From: Darksidea phi
Taxonomy: Eukaryota; Ascomycota; Dothideomycetes; Pleosporales; Lentitheciaceae
NCBI GenBank assembly: GCA_030770425.1
Contig: JASJFT010000020.1
Span: 124,001 to 188,000, forward strand
DNA: 64,000 nt
Direction of reading: 5' to 3'
Position numbers and translations under genes: made by a program. How positions within the stretch are numbered: the stretch's first letter is position 1; every line of letters begins with the position of its first letter. The notes below the pieces were generated by a model. It made no database searches. It saw only the letters and a program-made list of their open reading frames with translations, and was not told the DNA's origin. Positions 34,404 through 45,317 of the stretch are shown here, piece by piece.

Positions 34404-35157
34404 TTAACGCATCCTCAAACCCATCTTGGAGAAAGAAAAGGGCCTCGAGTTTTGCTCCCGATGTCGCTCCAACAGCTTCTGCTTATGCTCGTCCCTGCCA
34501 TACCAGCTTACATACCACGTCGGCTCATCGTGCCTCACGCGGCAATTCGTATCTCAGCGGCCGTCCACGCTCTCCAGTTGCCGCCAGTAATCCACATCCG
34601 TGTCGTCGCGCTTCGGCCGGCTCCGATCCATACAGTCGATACAGAGCCCATCGAAGTAACGGAACGTGTGGATGCGTGCACGGGCGACCTCTTCATTTCA
34701 GTCTGCTGAACAAAGACGGCAGAGCGAAGTTCCTGGGGGGGTGCGGGCATCTCGAAGGCTTTGAGCCAGGCAAGGACGCCGTTGACGCCGTTCCTGGAGA
34801 AGGTCTTTTCGATGGACGAGCCTCTTGCTCCTCTTCTCTCGCTCGCTCACTCTCGTACGCCGGCTGCATGTATACGAGCCATACGTGGAGGGCGCCGATG
34901 TCGTCATCCTTGAGATCCACATTATCTAGGCTGCCCGCACCCAGCGAGCTGTTGAATCAGAGTGTCGCCGTGAAGTATTCTGAGTTCGAAATCAGCGCGT
35001 CACGCTGGACTTTGAACTTGGTCAATGTGCGCTAGCCTTGCTGGTCTTTGATGCTGTACACCGATATAGTAATGTCAGCCTCCCTAGATAGAGTGACGAC
35101 TTTGCCATCGAGGATGGGGGTCGGCGGTCTCGTTCGCTCTGCAGCCTGGGTATCCAT
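34404..35157 (-). pseudogene. Broken BTB/POZ-domain protein gene
   Basis: From the ATG at 35157 the minus strand reads MDTQAAERTRPPTPILDGKV, then ADITISVYSIKDQQG*RTLTKFKVQRD, ALISNSEYFTATL*FNSS and VDLKDDDIGALHVWLVYMQP. This is the fungal BTB pattern (VHKxAL-type core, then HVWLRYIH). In-frame stops are TAG at 35034-35032 and TGA at 34959-34957. Further on, in other frames, NGVNGVLAWLKAFEMPAPPQ and HTFRYFDGLCIDCMDRSRPK with DDTDVDYWRQ give the usual C-terminus of these proteins (YFDGLCLDCMD). At least two stops and two frame changes make the copy dead. Function of the family is mostly unknown; BTB domains often mediate dimerisation or Cul3 binding. Confidence 0.85.
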
Positions 35158-36783
35158 CTTGAGATTCAGCTGCTGTTCTGTGCCACTTCTTTAGAGGCGG
35201 AGGTGGGTGGGAGAGGAGGAAGAAGGAGGATAGCAATCTTTAAGCGAGTGAGATGAGTGATGAAGGTGATCGGTGAGGGTGAACGGCTGAGATTGCAGCG
35301 TGCTCGGTGATAGCCCCGCGTGTAATTCGCATCGCGCTCGTCGCTCGCGCCATCACGTGCTTGTAAATAGACGCTGCTCACGACGCTCAATGTGAGTCGT
35401 AATGATGCTAGGCTAAGCGCACTAAGAGGCAAGATGATTGCCTTTATCTGCCTGTAGAAACATCGAATCTTTCATCATTACTCCGGCAAATCGCCGCAGG
35501 CAGCGTGATGCATGCAGAGGTCTCGCTATGTCGAAGGTCCTTGGTTATGGAAGCATTTGGAACGCTATCCAACATCCGAAGGAGACATGCACACCCACAA
35601 CACCAAGCGTCGATCCCGATGACATCTTCCAACTCTTCTCATATCTTCCAATCTGCCTGAACGGACTTAACGGGTAGTTGACAAAGCAGGAAAAGAAGCC
35701 CAAACAGACTAAGAGCCAGAAAGGAAAGAAGTGGTGAGAATGAAGTAATCAGATTAAATGTGCTTCACCAGCATATGCACTGTCTTTCTTTGCCCCCTGG
35801 AGGCTATCCAGATGTGTAATGTACTAGCTGTCATAGCTGTCTCCAACGTGCAACGCCTGAAACTCTCTCGTAGATTATCGCCACTCGCAGGTAACCAGTG
35901 TATGCAACCCGCAGGATCGTCACAGCCATCGTCGCTCATGACAGCCGCGTCCCGATCAGACTCACTGATCTGGATGAGCTGTCTCTTGAAGACTATCAGG
36001 ATGTGTAATTTAGCGTGTTTGAATATGCGATAGCTGCTGGTCAGCCCCTTGGAAAAGTCTAGTTCACGTGTCCATGTTCGTCCGAAAACGCGGCGAGGAG
36101 AATTTTCGGCCTCCACGGACCGATTGCGAAGAGCCGTAGGGTTCCATCATCGATTGCCCACTTGCGGTCGAAAACCCCACTTTCACGAAGATAAGTAATC
36201 GTTTTGCGTAGCCCTCCTCGCTTCTAGAGTCGGAGAGGCTACGTTTGTCGTTGGTAGGTCGTCATTTGCTCGTTCTCCTGGTCCCCTCTCCAAACGTTAT
36301 CCGAATTCAGACTTAGTGTGTTGTGCAGAAGCGAAGCGCTTAAGCACGTATCATAATGACTAAACCAATGAGTTGCAGAGCGCAATCATGTGAACCCGTT
36401 ATCTCCATATCATAATTAGAAAGTTTGTCCACTCAGATGTCAGTGCTTCCGATAAGATTTGCCCCGATATGTTGCTAGCGGCGGCCGATGCAGCGCCACG
36501 ACTTCGACTTTGCTACGGGTTGATTGACTGGCCGATTTGGCCGGCACATCAACGTCATGGATCATTCGAGCGTCTTGATTACTTTCTGGACTTGATTTCG
36601 AATCGCAAAGGCATTGTTGAGCTTGGTAAATACGAGCTTGCTCTTTGTCTGCATATAAGTTTTCCACTTGCTCTCAAGCCACCTTCATCTTCCAATCTCT
36701 CCTACATTATCTTCGCATCCTCTCCCACCAATAACCATTTTCACTAGGCGAACACCTCCCCACATCAATACCTCAAAACCAAA
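35158..36783. other. Intergenic, no supported gene
   Basis: About 1.6 kb. Short frames on both strands show no family resemblance. A TATA-like tgcatataag lies at about 36651, ~130 bp before the dehydrogenase start, and could be its core promoter. Confidence 0.45.
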
Positions 36784-37837
36784 ATGCCTACCTTTACGGT
36801 CTTCAAGGGTTCCGAGGGCGGCAAGATCATCAAATCAGAGACCACAAGGCCGGATCTTACAGACGACCAAGTCTTCGTCAAAGTAACCGCCTCCGGCGTC
36901 TGCGGCACTGATGAGCACTACAAAGAGGCCGGCTGCGTCCTCGGGCACGAGGGCGTTGGTGTCGTCGAACAAACCGGCCCTAACGTCAAATTCCTAAAGA
37001 AGGGCGACCGCGTCGGCTGGGGATACATTCACGATTCATGCGGCCACTGCGAGTCCTGCCTTACTGGCAGAGAGCAGTACTGCCCCGACCGCAAGATGTA
37101 CGGCGAGGCAAATTTGGACCAAGGAAGCTTTGCATTTCATGCCGTCTGGAAGGAGTCGTTCTTGTTCAGTATTCCGGACGAGCTGACCGATGCGGAGGCG
37201 GCACCACTGATGTGTGGCGGTGCGACTGTGTTCAACGCACTGAGCTCGTATGACATCAAGTCGACTGATCGTGTTGGTATCATGGGTGTGGGCGGTTTGG
37301 GCCATCTAGCGATCCAGTATGCGGCGAAGAAGGGATGTGATGTCGTTGTCTTCTCGGGATCTGACAGCAAGAAAGAAGAAGCCCAGAAGTTGGGGGCGAG
37401 GGAGTTCGTCACTATGAAGGGGAGGAAAGAGTTGGATATTGGCCGCAAGCTAGACGTTCTCCTCGTCACGACTAGCGCGCCGAATGGTACGTATATTTGC
37501 TTTGATATCCGCACAACGAATCTTCGCTAACGTGAAGGTAGATTGGTCACTTATGCTCCCCATCATGGCATCAAACAGCACCATTTTCCCTATCACCGTC
37601 TCAGGCGCCGACTTCTCTATCCCGCATCTCCCCTTCATCGTGGCTGGCATTACGATTCAAGGTACCATCGTAGCCGCACGAAATGTTCACCGTCACATGC
37701 TCGAGTTCTCGGCCCAGCACAAGATTAAGCCCATCATTATGGAGTTCCCGATGACAGAGGAAGGTATCACGCGGGCGATGGATACGCTGCGCGAAGGAAA
37801 GATGAGGTATCGCGGTGTATTGATTCCGCAGAACTAA
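36784..37837 (+). CDS. Zinc-dependent alcohol dehydrogenase (MDR family)
   Basis: Exons 36784..37486 and 37542..37837 (55-bp intron GTACGT...GGTAG, split Asp codon) encode 332 residues. GroES-like N-terminal domain with catalytic-zinc ligands Cys40 (GVCGTDEHY) and His55-Glu56 (GHEGVG), and structural-zinc cysteines 86, 89, 92 and 100 (CGHCESCLTGREQYC). Rossmann fold with MGVGGLGHLAIQYA near residue 162. The C-terminal part (FPMTEEGITRAMDTLREGKM, RYRGVL) is typical of fungal cinnamyl-alcohol/ADH-like members. It should oxidise or reduce alcohols and aldehydes with NAD(P)(H) in the cytosol; the substrate cannot be read from sequence. The loop between Cys40 and GHE is short but plausible. Confidence 0.94.
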
Positions 37838-38110
37838 GCTTAGGGGAGCGCCCTGAAATGGTTATGACCAACTTCCATTGAATCAAATCATTCTTCCAAC
37901 GTGTTCAAGTACCCTGCCTATCTTGCAAGATTTGATCGATACCTTAATAACATGCGTCGCCGTCCCGAAGTAAGAGGACCGCACCGTCTGTTCAACGCCG
38001 ACCAAGCCAGACGAGCAAGCTGATAAGGCCAACGAGGAACGGTTGCGCCTCCGTCATAATCCAAGAGTCCGTCTCAACGATTTCAACATCTTCGAGACGT
38101 TTGGATTCCT

Positions 38111-39238
38111 TCACCAAGAACTGCCGTATCCTGTAGCGGATCGCGGCGTCAGATAATTCGGACCGCTAGAGCGAGTAACGCCATCCATCTTATATGTCAT
38201 CCCCATCGGTTCCATCTTCACCTCATTACGCCAATCCTCCTCATCCTCCGGAAAGATCTGCATCAACGAGCTGAGTATAACTCTTGGCTCACATTCCTTC
38301 ACCGCCGCAATCGCATCGCGCGTATTCATCACCATTGCAGCCTCTCCATCAATGTTCGTCTGGTCGCTCTCATTGCCCGCACCAAGTGGCTCCCTTAGCG
38401 CTGCGAGCAGCGTGCCTGCGGGTAATTCGAAGCTGTCTCCCCCCATCTTGACATCTTCATCTTTCAACTCGGCCGTGTGCGGTTTGACCTGAGCGCGCTG
38501 GTCTTTTCGTCCGGGCATCAGCACACCCACAAACTTCGCGACCTTCCGCTCATAGTTGTCTGCTCCGATCTCCACCTTCACCCTATCAAGCTCTTTCTCC
38601 CATGCGGTCGTCAGCACCTTCATCGCACCCTTGAGCAGCTTCTTCTGGCCTGCGCCAAATGTGAAGAAGTCATACTGACTACGCTTCCACAACTTAATGA
38701 ATAGCTCTCTCTTGTCGAACGACGCAGGCGTGTTATGGTGCTCGAGTACAGCGCCAAGATACGCAATTACGAAGCGACGCGCTGCAGGAGGGAAAAATAC
38801 GGTACCGCAACGGAAACGCTCGGATGAAGTGTTGGGCAAGGTAATTACGGCAAGGAAGATGGCGACGTTCCAGCGGTGCGAATCATGGTAGCGCTGAAAC
38901 TGGTGGACTTCGTCAAGGCGGTAATAGAAGATCGCGCGTGTGACGTCGACGTGCTGGATATTTTCGTCTTTGACGGCGAGCCCATCGCTAGAGTCAATGA
39001 GGGCGCGCTGGGTGAGGAAGAAGGTAAGCTGCAGGTCAGACGGGATGCTGTAATTGTGAGAGTGTGGATACGGGTATGAGAGACGGGAGTATTACTTTGG
39101 CAGCAGCAGAGCTTTGGGCGTCTGGTTGACAATATCGGCGACAGTGAGAGTAGGAAGGTGGGTTTTTGGGATGCCCATCAGCTTGCGTTGCAGCAGATCC
39201 CGCAGCTCATTTGGGTGCTCCGTTGAGTGACTATCCAT
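38111..39238 (-). CDS. Hypothetical protein, two exons, unknown family
   Basis: Exons 39096..39238 and 38111..39047 (complement) give 359 residues. The 48-bp intron (GTAATA...TTACAG) joins a split Asn codon and yields continuous sequence (ALLLP|NIPSDLQLTFFLTQRAL). Visible text: an N-terminal helical segment (ELRDLLQRKLMGIPKTHLPT), an aromatic middle (IFYYRLDEVHQFQRYHDSHR, RRFVIAYLGAVLEHH, LWKRSQYDFFTFGAGQKKLL), a charged linker and a Pro/Gly-rich tail. No signal peptide, membrane segment or catalytic motif is seen. I do not recognise a family. Even composition and correct splicing favour a real gene. No start-codon alternative was found upstream in frame (only GTG/TTG). Confidence 0.72.
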
Positions 39239-39642
39239 TCTGGCGTGATCGTGGTTGGGGAGCGTGATGCGAAAGATTGTCAAGTGTAAGGGTAAGTTAT
39301 CGTGTTTGTTAGCTAAGAGAAGAAACACTATACTGTGGTTTTACCGGGCTGGAGTTGTTATGTTGACGTGACCGGTCTGCGCGCTTTCACTCTACATTGC
39401 TAGGCAACAATGCAAAGAACCGTCTAACTGGTATAAATATCACTTGCAGAAGCATCCATCGGCATCGACCTCGAGAAAAATCAGAGGAGTCTTCAGTTTT
39501 CCATGTGAATTCTCCTGCAAACAGCTACTTCTACTCAAACCTCCCAAGATACGTTGCACCAAGTCCAGACGAGCCGGCTTCCCTAGCACTAGTTATAGGA
39601 GTACGCACTGTCACGGTTGCCTCGATATAGTTGCGTCTGACC
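39239..39642. other. Intergenic
   Basis: About 400 bp between the start of the hypothetical gene and the 3' end of the Zn2Cys6 gene. No feature seen. Confidence 0.5.
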
Positions 39643-42081
39643 TCATATCGGGAAAGAAAAGTCGTCCATGACAGCATCCCAAAGCAGATCATCCTGAGAT
39701 GATTGCGGCAGTGGAAGCGAGTCTGACGGCGCAATGGTATCGAAGTTGATGGAGTTGAAATGAAAATTGTTCATGAAAGGTATCGGGTTAGTCCGCTCTT
39801 GTTCAAATAGGTGCTGAGCTTGCGGTGTCATTGTAGGCAGGTGGTCGTAATCGGGAAAACATGTTGCGCCGGAGATGTCTTCGAGTGAGCTGGTGGTGCT
39901 TTGAACGCTGGTGGTGGTTGCTTCAGGAGCTTTCAATTTCGATACATGCTCTTTCATCCTTTTCGTGAAGCCATGTAGGAGACTGCGTTGTAGAGCAATC
40001 ATGGAGAATAGCGGATCACACATGGGATTATTACCGTTGAGAGCGTTTGGGTCACAGGGAATCGTAAACTCCATCTTTTGGATGAACCGGTCGAAGAGCG
40101 ATTGTACTCCAGCTTCCCTGGCGACGGCGATTGGATCCCAAACTGAGGTTGCATTGACCCCAACAGGCAATGTGCATGGCTCATACGACATTGGCTTCTC
40201 AAAATGGTCATCAGAAACCAACTTGTCTACCTCGTGGGATACAGAATCGAGGTCTGTTTGAGAGCGACGTTCGTTGTCTTCTAGAAACACAAGCTTGCAC
40301 GCGACGATAATCGCATAGAACCAACCAGACCAAGAAGGGAATGCGAGGTGGTGGAGAGAGTCTTGCGGTATGCCTGCCAGTGGAGATGGAGATTAGCTTT
40401 GTCAGAGTCCGTTGCAACCAGAGGTCGCTTACCGATGAGAGCGTTAAGATAAGAATTCATAGCATTCATACAGTGGTATAATGCCACGGACCTGCTGACG
40501 GATATGGTACTTGGTTCAGAAGGGGAGGGTGAGTTCCAAAAAGTTCCATGGAGAGCACACTCATATACCCAGATTTCGACGAGACAGATCCCTAGATATA
40601 GATTTTCTACAGGTGTATTAGCTTGATTAACTTGAGGATGGCAAACTACCTACTGTTACGTTTTGCGTCAGCAGTTAGGGAGTTGCGTATACGGTCCAGT
40701 TCGCTGCGGAAGTTGAGGGTAGTAAAACTTAACATCATTTCTCCATTCACCTCCGCATTGTCCATGTCATCGTATGAGAAGTAATCGTTAACCCGACACG
40801 TCAGTTCGCTCAATTCGATCAAGGGTGTGATGAGCTCGTCCGAAGGATGTTCCTTGCGCTCCGCAAGTAGACGACAGCACTGTGTCATGTATCGCGTACG
40901 GCGCATCGTACTCCTCTTGCGCCACGCCTGTGCAAATCTAGGCTTATCTAAGTATGAAGGTCTGAAGACCAATGCTTTTAACTTACGCAACAGCAAGGTA
41001 ATAGGCTCCAAGAAAGGCACGTCTTTCAGCAAACACTCGTTCGGTATTCAGTATCGATCCAGCGTCTTGCTCTGAAGGTGTCAACTTCCGTGTCCTCTCT
41101 TTTGGGTTCTTCGCAAGGCTGAGATCTTGCACCATGGCAACACACAGCTGCATAATTGTGGCTATCTGCTGTTTGCTGGGGATGTAAAAAAAATGGTACC
41201 TGAACGCATTGTTAGCCCTCGAGTTTACAACGACCGGGAGCCGATCAGCAGATTCGAGGCAAACAGGAACAAGTCAGATGAGAAGTCATGTTACTCACCA
41301 TGCTCCATATATGAGTAAACCTTGTAGGATCTCTAAGCTCTTATGTGAACGTCGAATGATGCGAGTAGCGATCTGTTCTTTGAGCTCTTCCGCAAGGATC
41401 CGTTGAGTGGCAGGCGTTCTATATGATGTGACAGTCATGATCGAATGAAATAGGAACGGCGAATTCGTGCGCAAGGCATCAGAATCCGTAGTTACGGGTA
41501 TCATAACAAATGGAAAAGACTGGATGAATGATTTGCCGAATTCCTTCAGCAGTTTCGATGCGCTATCCTGAGTGAGGACACCAGCTTCCACTGGATCGTA
41601 TGGCTCAAATGGCTCCTCATCAAAATAACATCTGCTTGGTGTTTCTTCTGGTGTGATATACGGTGCTGATTGTTGCGCATTCTCTGAGACATCAAAGGCA
41701 GTTGGCAGGGGGGTCTCTTCGCCTGTGGCAATTGGTAGGTGCGACACGCCTTTTGCTGGTTGAGCGACACCGACATGCTGACCATTGCTCGATAACAGGT
41801 CGATAAGTGTATCAACGCGCTGCTCAAGCTGTTTGACGCGCCTGTCGAAGGTAAGTACTTTTTTTAAAATGTCTAGGTCCGAGAGTCAAGTCAAAAAGTA
41901 CCTACGATCGTGATTTGGGCGCTCTCTTCCTCACTGTATCTTCAAAAACACAATTCTTACCCAGTCGTTGACATCGATAACATAAGTCACTCCTATCCTC
42001 GAACGGCGAACATTTGGCCTTGGAATGGGTACACGACTGGCACGCCTTACGCTTCTTGGTGGCGAGGGGCATATTGGACAT
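39643..42081 (-). CDS. Zn2Cys6 fungal transcription factor
   Basis: Six exons (complement): 41906..42081, 41299..41841, 40987..41199, 40654..40937, 40433..40606, 39643..40373, giving 706 residues. All five introns (47-99 bp) keep phase. The Zn2Cys6 cluster uses Cys14, 17, 24, 34, 37 and 44 (CQSCTHSKAKC...CYRCQRLGKNC). It is followed by a short linker and a coiled-coil dimer element (RVKQLEQRVDTLIDLLSSNG). The fungal-specific middle-homology region follows (FGKSFIQSFPFVMIP, QDLSLAKNP, AFLGAYYLAVAFAQAWRK, ELTCRVNDYFSYDD, WVYECALH). The C-terminus is acidic and Phe/Asp-rich (DDLLWDAVMDDFSFPI), a likely activation domain. Its divergent neighbour at 42606 is an MFS pump, so it may control that transporter (inference). 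The start at 42081 is the first ATG before the cluster. Confidence 0.93.
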
Positions 42082-42605
42082 GAGGGAGACAAAGGGCGAT
42101 AAATGGCCCGGTCTCCGTCGGGAAATCAAGTAGTAGGGCTGCTGAGATACGACGGGACGGTAGCGGGTAGATATTATGGTGAAGGAAGGTAGTGCGCACG
42201 GGCCAGTCTCCATAAGCCGACGGGATCGGAACTCAAAATCGCACCGATTCGCACCGCGTCGCTCCGACTCACGCCCAAAAGTCGGAACATCACATACCAA
42301 AGGGGACCGCAAGGTAGGAATATGCGCCTTGGTAGACCAAACAAGCCAATCGACTAGCCGTCTAGAAATTAGGTACCTAAAAATATGAGCGTGGTCCCTC
42401 TCGTATAACGCGAGGTGAGAGAGCTGAGGCCATCGCTTCAGCTTCGTCAATGGGTCATATTACCATCATCCTGCAGACGATAATGGCCGTAGTATTTTCG
42501 GAGAAGACCAGTTCAGCCGGCAATACTTAAATATCTAGCCGTAGCACTTAATGTTCACACACTACATCACCGTTCTTTCATCTTATCTCGCCCTAGCTCT
42601 CTCAG
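42082..42605. promoter_or_regulatory. Divergent promoter between regulator and MFS pump
   Basis: 524 bp between the two start codons, with an AT-rich stretch (caatacttaaatatc, about 42520-42535) near the transporter side that could be its core promoter. Several CGG triplets, the half-site of Zn2Cys6 regulators, are present (for example cgg near 42110-42120 and 42222), but no clear paired site is claimed. Confidence 0.45.
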
Positions 42606-44302
42606 ATGGCTTCCTCGCTCAAAGACGATCAGTCTCTCCATAAGGATGTGCCCAATAACCAAGCCAATGGCTCCGTTGAAGATGATTCCAAAGCCGACGA
42701 CACCGACAAGGAAGCCGAAGAGAACTACATGTCTGGCGTCAAACTCTACATCCTCATCTTCGGACTTGGCCTTGCCGTCTTCCTCATGGCCCTTGACATG
42801 ACGATATTAGTCGTTGCTATACCATTGATAACGGAGAAGTTCCAATCAACAGCAGACATTGGATGGTACATGAGCGGGTATCTCTTGACATTGTCCTCGT
42901 TCCAGCCTTTGAGTGGAAAGCTGTACTCTAATTTCTCTCTCAAGGTATGCTCGTCTATTTGCACACCGTTTATTCTCTTCAGCACGCTGATCTCTTGCAG
43001 TGGACGTTTTTGACATTCTTTCTAATCTTCGAAATCGGTTCCCTCTTATCCGGCGCCGCTACGTCCTCATCGTTCCTTATAGTAGGACGAGCCATAGCCG
43101 GTGTGGGTGCTGCAGGGTTGATGAGCGGTACACTATCCATCGTCGCGGTCGTAGTTTCGATGCGCCTCCGAGCTCTATATACTGGCATTCTCTCCGCTAT
43201 GTTCGGCATCTCCACCATATCAGGACCCCTCCTTGGTGGCGCCTTTACCCAGCATGTTTCCTGGCGATGGGTGTTTTATATCAACTTGCCGGTCGGTGGC
43301 GTAACAATCTTCGCCCTTGTCTTCATGTTCCACCCGCCAACGCGAAGAGTTGAGAGCGATCCGTGGAAAGAGAAGATCAAGAGACTCGACTTGATCGGCG
43401 CTACAATCTTCATACCCGGTGTCATTATGGTACTGATGGCCCTCCAATGGGGAGGCGTTACCTATCCGTGGAATTCATCTCGCATCATCGGCCTCTTCGT
43501 CGGCGGCGGCATCCTCCTCTCAATCTTCGTAGTCTGGCAACGGCGTAGCGGAGATATGGCTATGATCCCCCCTGCTATCATCACGCAACGTTCTGTATTC
43601 TGGGCTTGCCTCTGCGGTGCATTTGGTATGGGCGCGCAAACAATACTAGGTCTCTGGTTACCAGAATGGTTCCAAGTCATCAAGGGTGACTCCCCCGTTG
43701 ATTCCGGGATCCACCTCCTTCCTTCCATGCTTGCGCAAACCGTATCTGCAATCGTTTCCGGCGTAGGGATCACGGTGCTTGGATACTATAATCCTTGGAT
43801 CATAGTTGGCCCGGCGCTAATGTCCATCGCGGCCGGCCTCTTATCCACGCTCAAAGCCACCTCTGGAAACGCAGAATGGATCGGCTACCAAGTCATCAAC
43901 GGATTTGGAGCTGGCATGTTCATCACAGGGCCCATGATAGCTGTTCAAGCTGTCCTCAGCCCTTCGGATACCCCAGTCGGCATCGCAATAGTAACATTCT
44001 TCCAAACGTTTGGGGGCGCCCTTATGGCCGCGCTCTCTCAGACCATCTTCAACGAACAGCTACTCAAGCAGCTAGCCAAGAACGTCCCCGATGTCGATGT
44101 CGGCGCGCTACTTGCTGCGGGTACAGCAGCGATTCATAATGTTGTGGCGCCGGAGCAACTACCAGGCATATTGGAATCATACAATACTGCGTTATTGGAT
44201 CCTTTCTATCTTGGAGCTGCGGTCACTGCACTGTCATCTGTCTGCGCGTTAGGATTGGAATGGGTCAATGTCAAGGGGAAGAGTCTTTCTCCTGGTGCTT
44301 AG
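42606..44302 (+). CDS. MFS multidrug/toxin efflux pump, DHA2 (14-TM) type
   Basis: Exons 42606..42944 and 43001..44302 (56-bp intron, phase 0) give 546 residues. A hydrophilic acidic N-terminus (~45 residues) precedes TM1 (LYILIFGLGLAVFLMALDMT, containing the D-T-I motif). DHA2 signatures follow: GWYMSGYLLT, GRAIAGVGAAGLMSGTLSIV, SAMFGISTISGPLLGGAFTQ and WRWVFYINLPVGG. About 14 membrane segments can be counted. Members export drugs, toxins or secondary metabolites by proton antiport at the plasma membrane. No biosynthetic enzymes adjoin it except the dehydrogenase ~5 kb away, so its substrate is unknown; the adjacent divergent Zn2Cys6 gene is the likely regulator. Confidence 0.95.
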
Positions 44303-44840
44303 ATTCTTTATCTCGTGTTTTTGGTGCGAGACAGCTACGCATAACTTACTTTCTTCCATGAATTTGGAAAGAAAATGTGCAAATTGGAGGTACTTATAAT
44401 GTTGTCATATTCGACACTATCATAGTCGTAATATAGATAGATTGCATGAAATCTCATCTCACCTACTCAACATATTTGCTTCGCAGTGACGACACACACC
44501 GCCATCGCGATTGAGCAGAATATTATAAGTTCGTAAGAATATAAATATATGACAGACGTCACCTACATCATTACCGCTTCAAATGCTATTAACACAAGCA
44601 TACTGAATTCACCTTCATGGAACGTCTAGCTCTGTTCCATGCGCAACTGAAGTCTTTGGACAAGCATCAGCGAAAAAAAAAAAAAAAAAAAAAAAAAAAG
44701 GTTTGGGTTAAAATGGCTGGGGACGCGGTAATTAAAGGAATTTTAAAGGTGGGCATACGAAGGTTGTAGAAGTTGGGGAAACGCCATCCATTGGGGNNNN
44801 NNNNNNAATTAACAAAAATTTTTATTTTTTTTTTTTTTTT

Positions 44841-44887
<47 letters not shown>

Positions 44888-45317
44888 TGCGATATCATGT
44901 CTGAGGACTCGGAAATGAAAGGAAGATTAAACGTGAGCAATCGAAGGTAGTAGAAAGTGCTGACTCGCCATACCTTGCGAGGCTGGCTGTGGAGTCAAAC
45001 ATAGAGCCGGGCTCGGGGTTTTACGATGCAAGAAAGTGGGGCGCCGGCGGAGACTAGAAGTGCATGCATAGGGCTGAGCAGACAAGGCACGGGAGACTGA
45101 TGAATATGGACTAATGTTTAACTATTGCACTTTACCCTCGCTCTAATCGTGAGGTCCCTACGTCGGTGAATCCAAAGAAGCAACTACGCCTGATAATGCA
45201 GGACCTCGAAGAAGAAAAGAACATCTGCCATCTTTCATGGCTTCCACTAGATATTGGGACTATATCCAATAGGCCATGTTGCACATATCAATCTTAACCT
45301 CAGAATGTTCAATACTA
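44303..45317. other. Intergenic with assembly gap and homopolymers
   Basis: It contains poly(A) at 44673-44699, ten N at 44797-44806, poly(T) at about 44825-44842 and poly(A) at about 44845-44883. The ~100 bp after the first poly(A) closely resembles the ~100 bp after the last one (see findings), so part of this interval is probably an assembly artefact. No gene seen. Confidence 0.75.
44797..44806. other. Assembly gap (10 N)
   Basis: Run of ten N, a scaffold join of unknown true length. Confidence 0.99.

Noticed and set aside
34244..35035. 263-codon plus-strand frame
   Set aside because: It is antisense to the BTB pseudogene, whose family motifs are clear on the minus strand.
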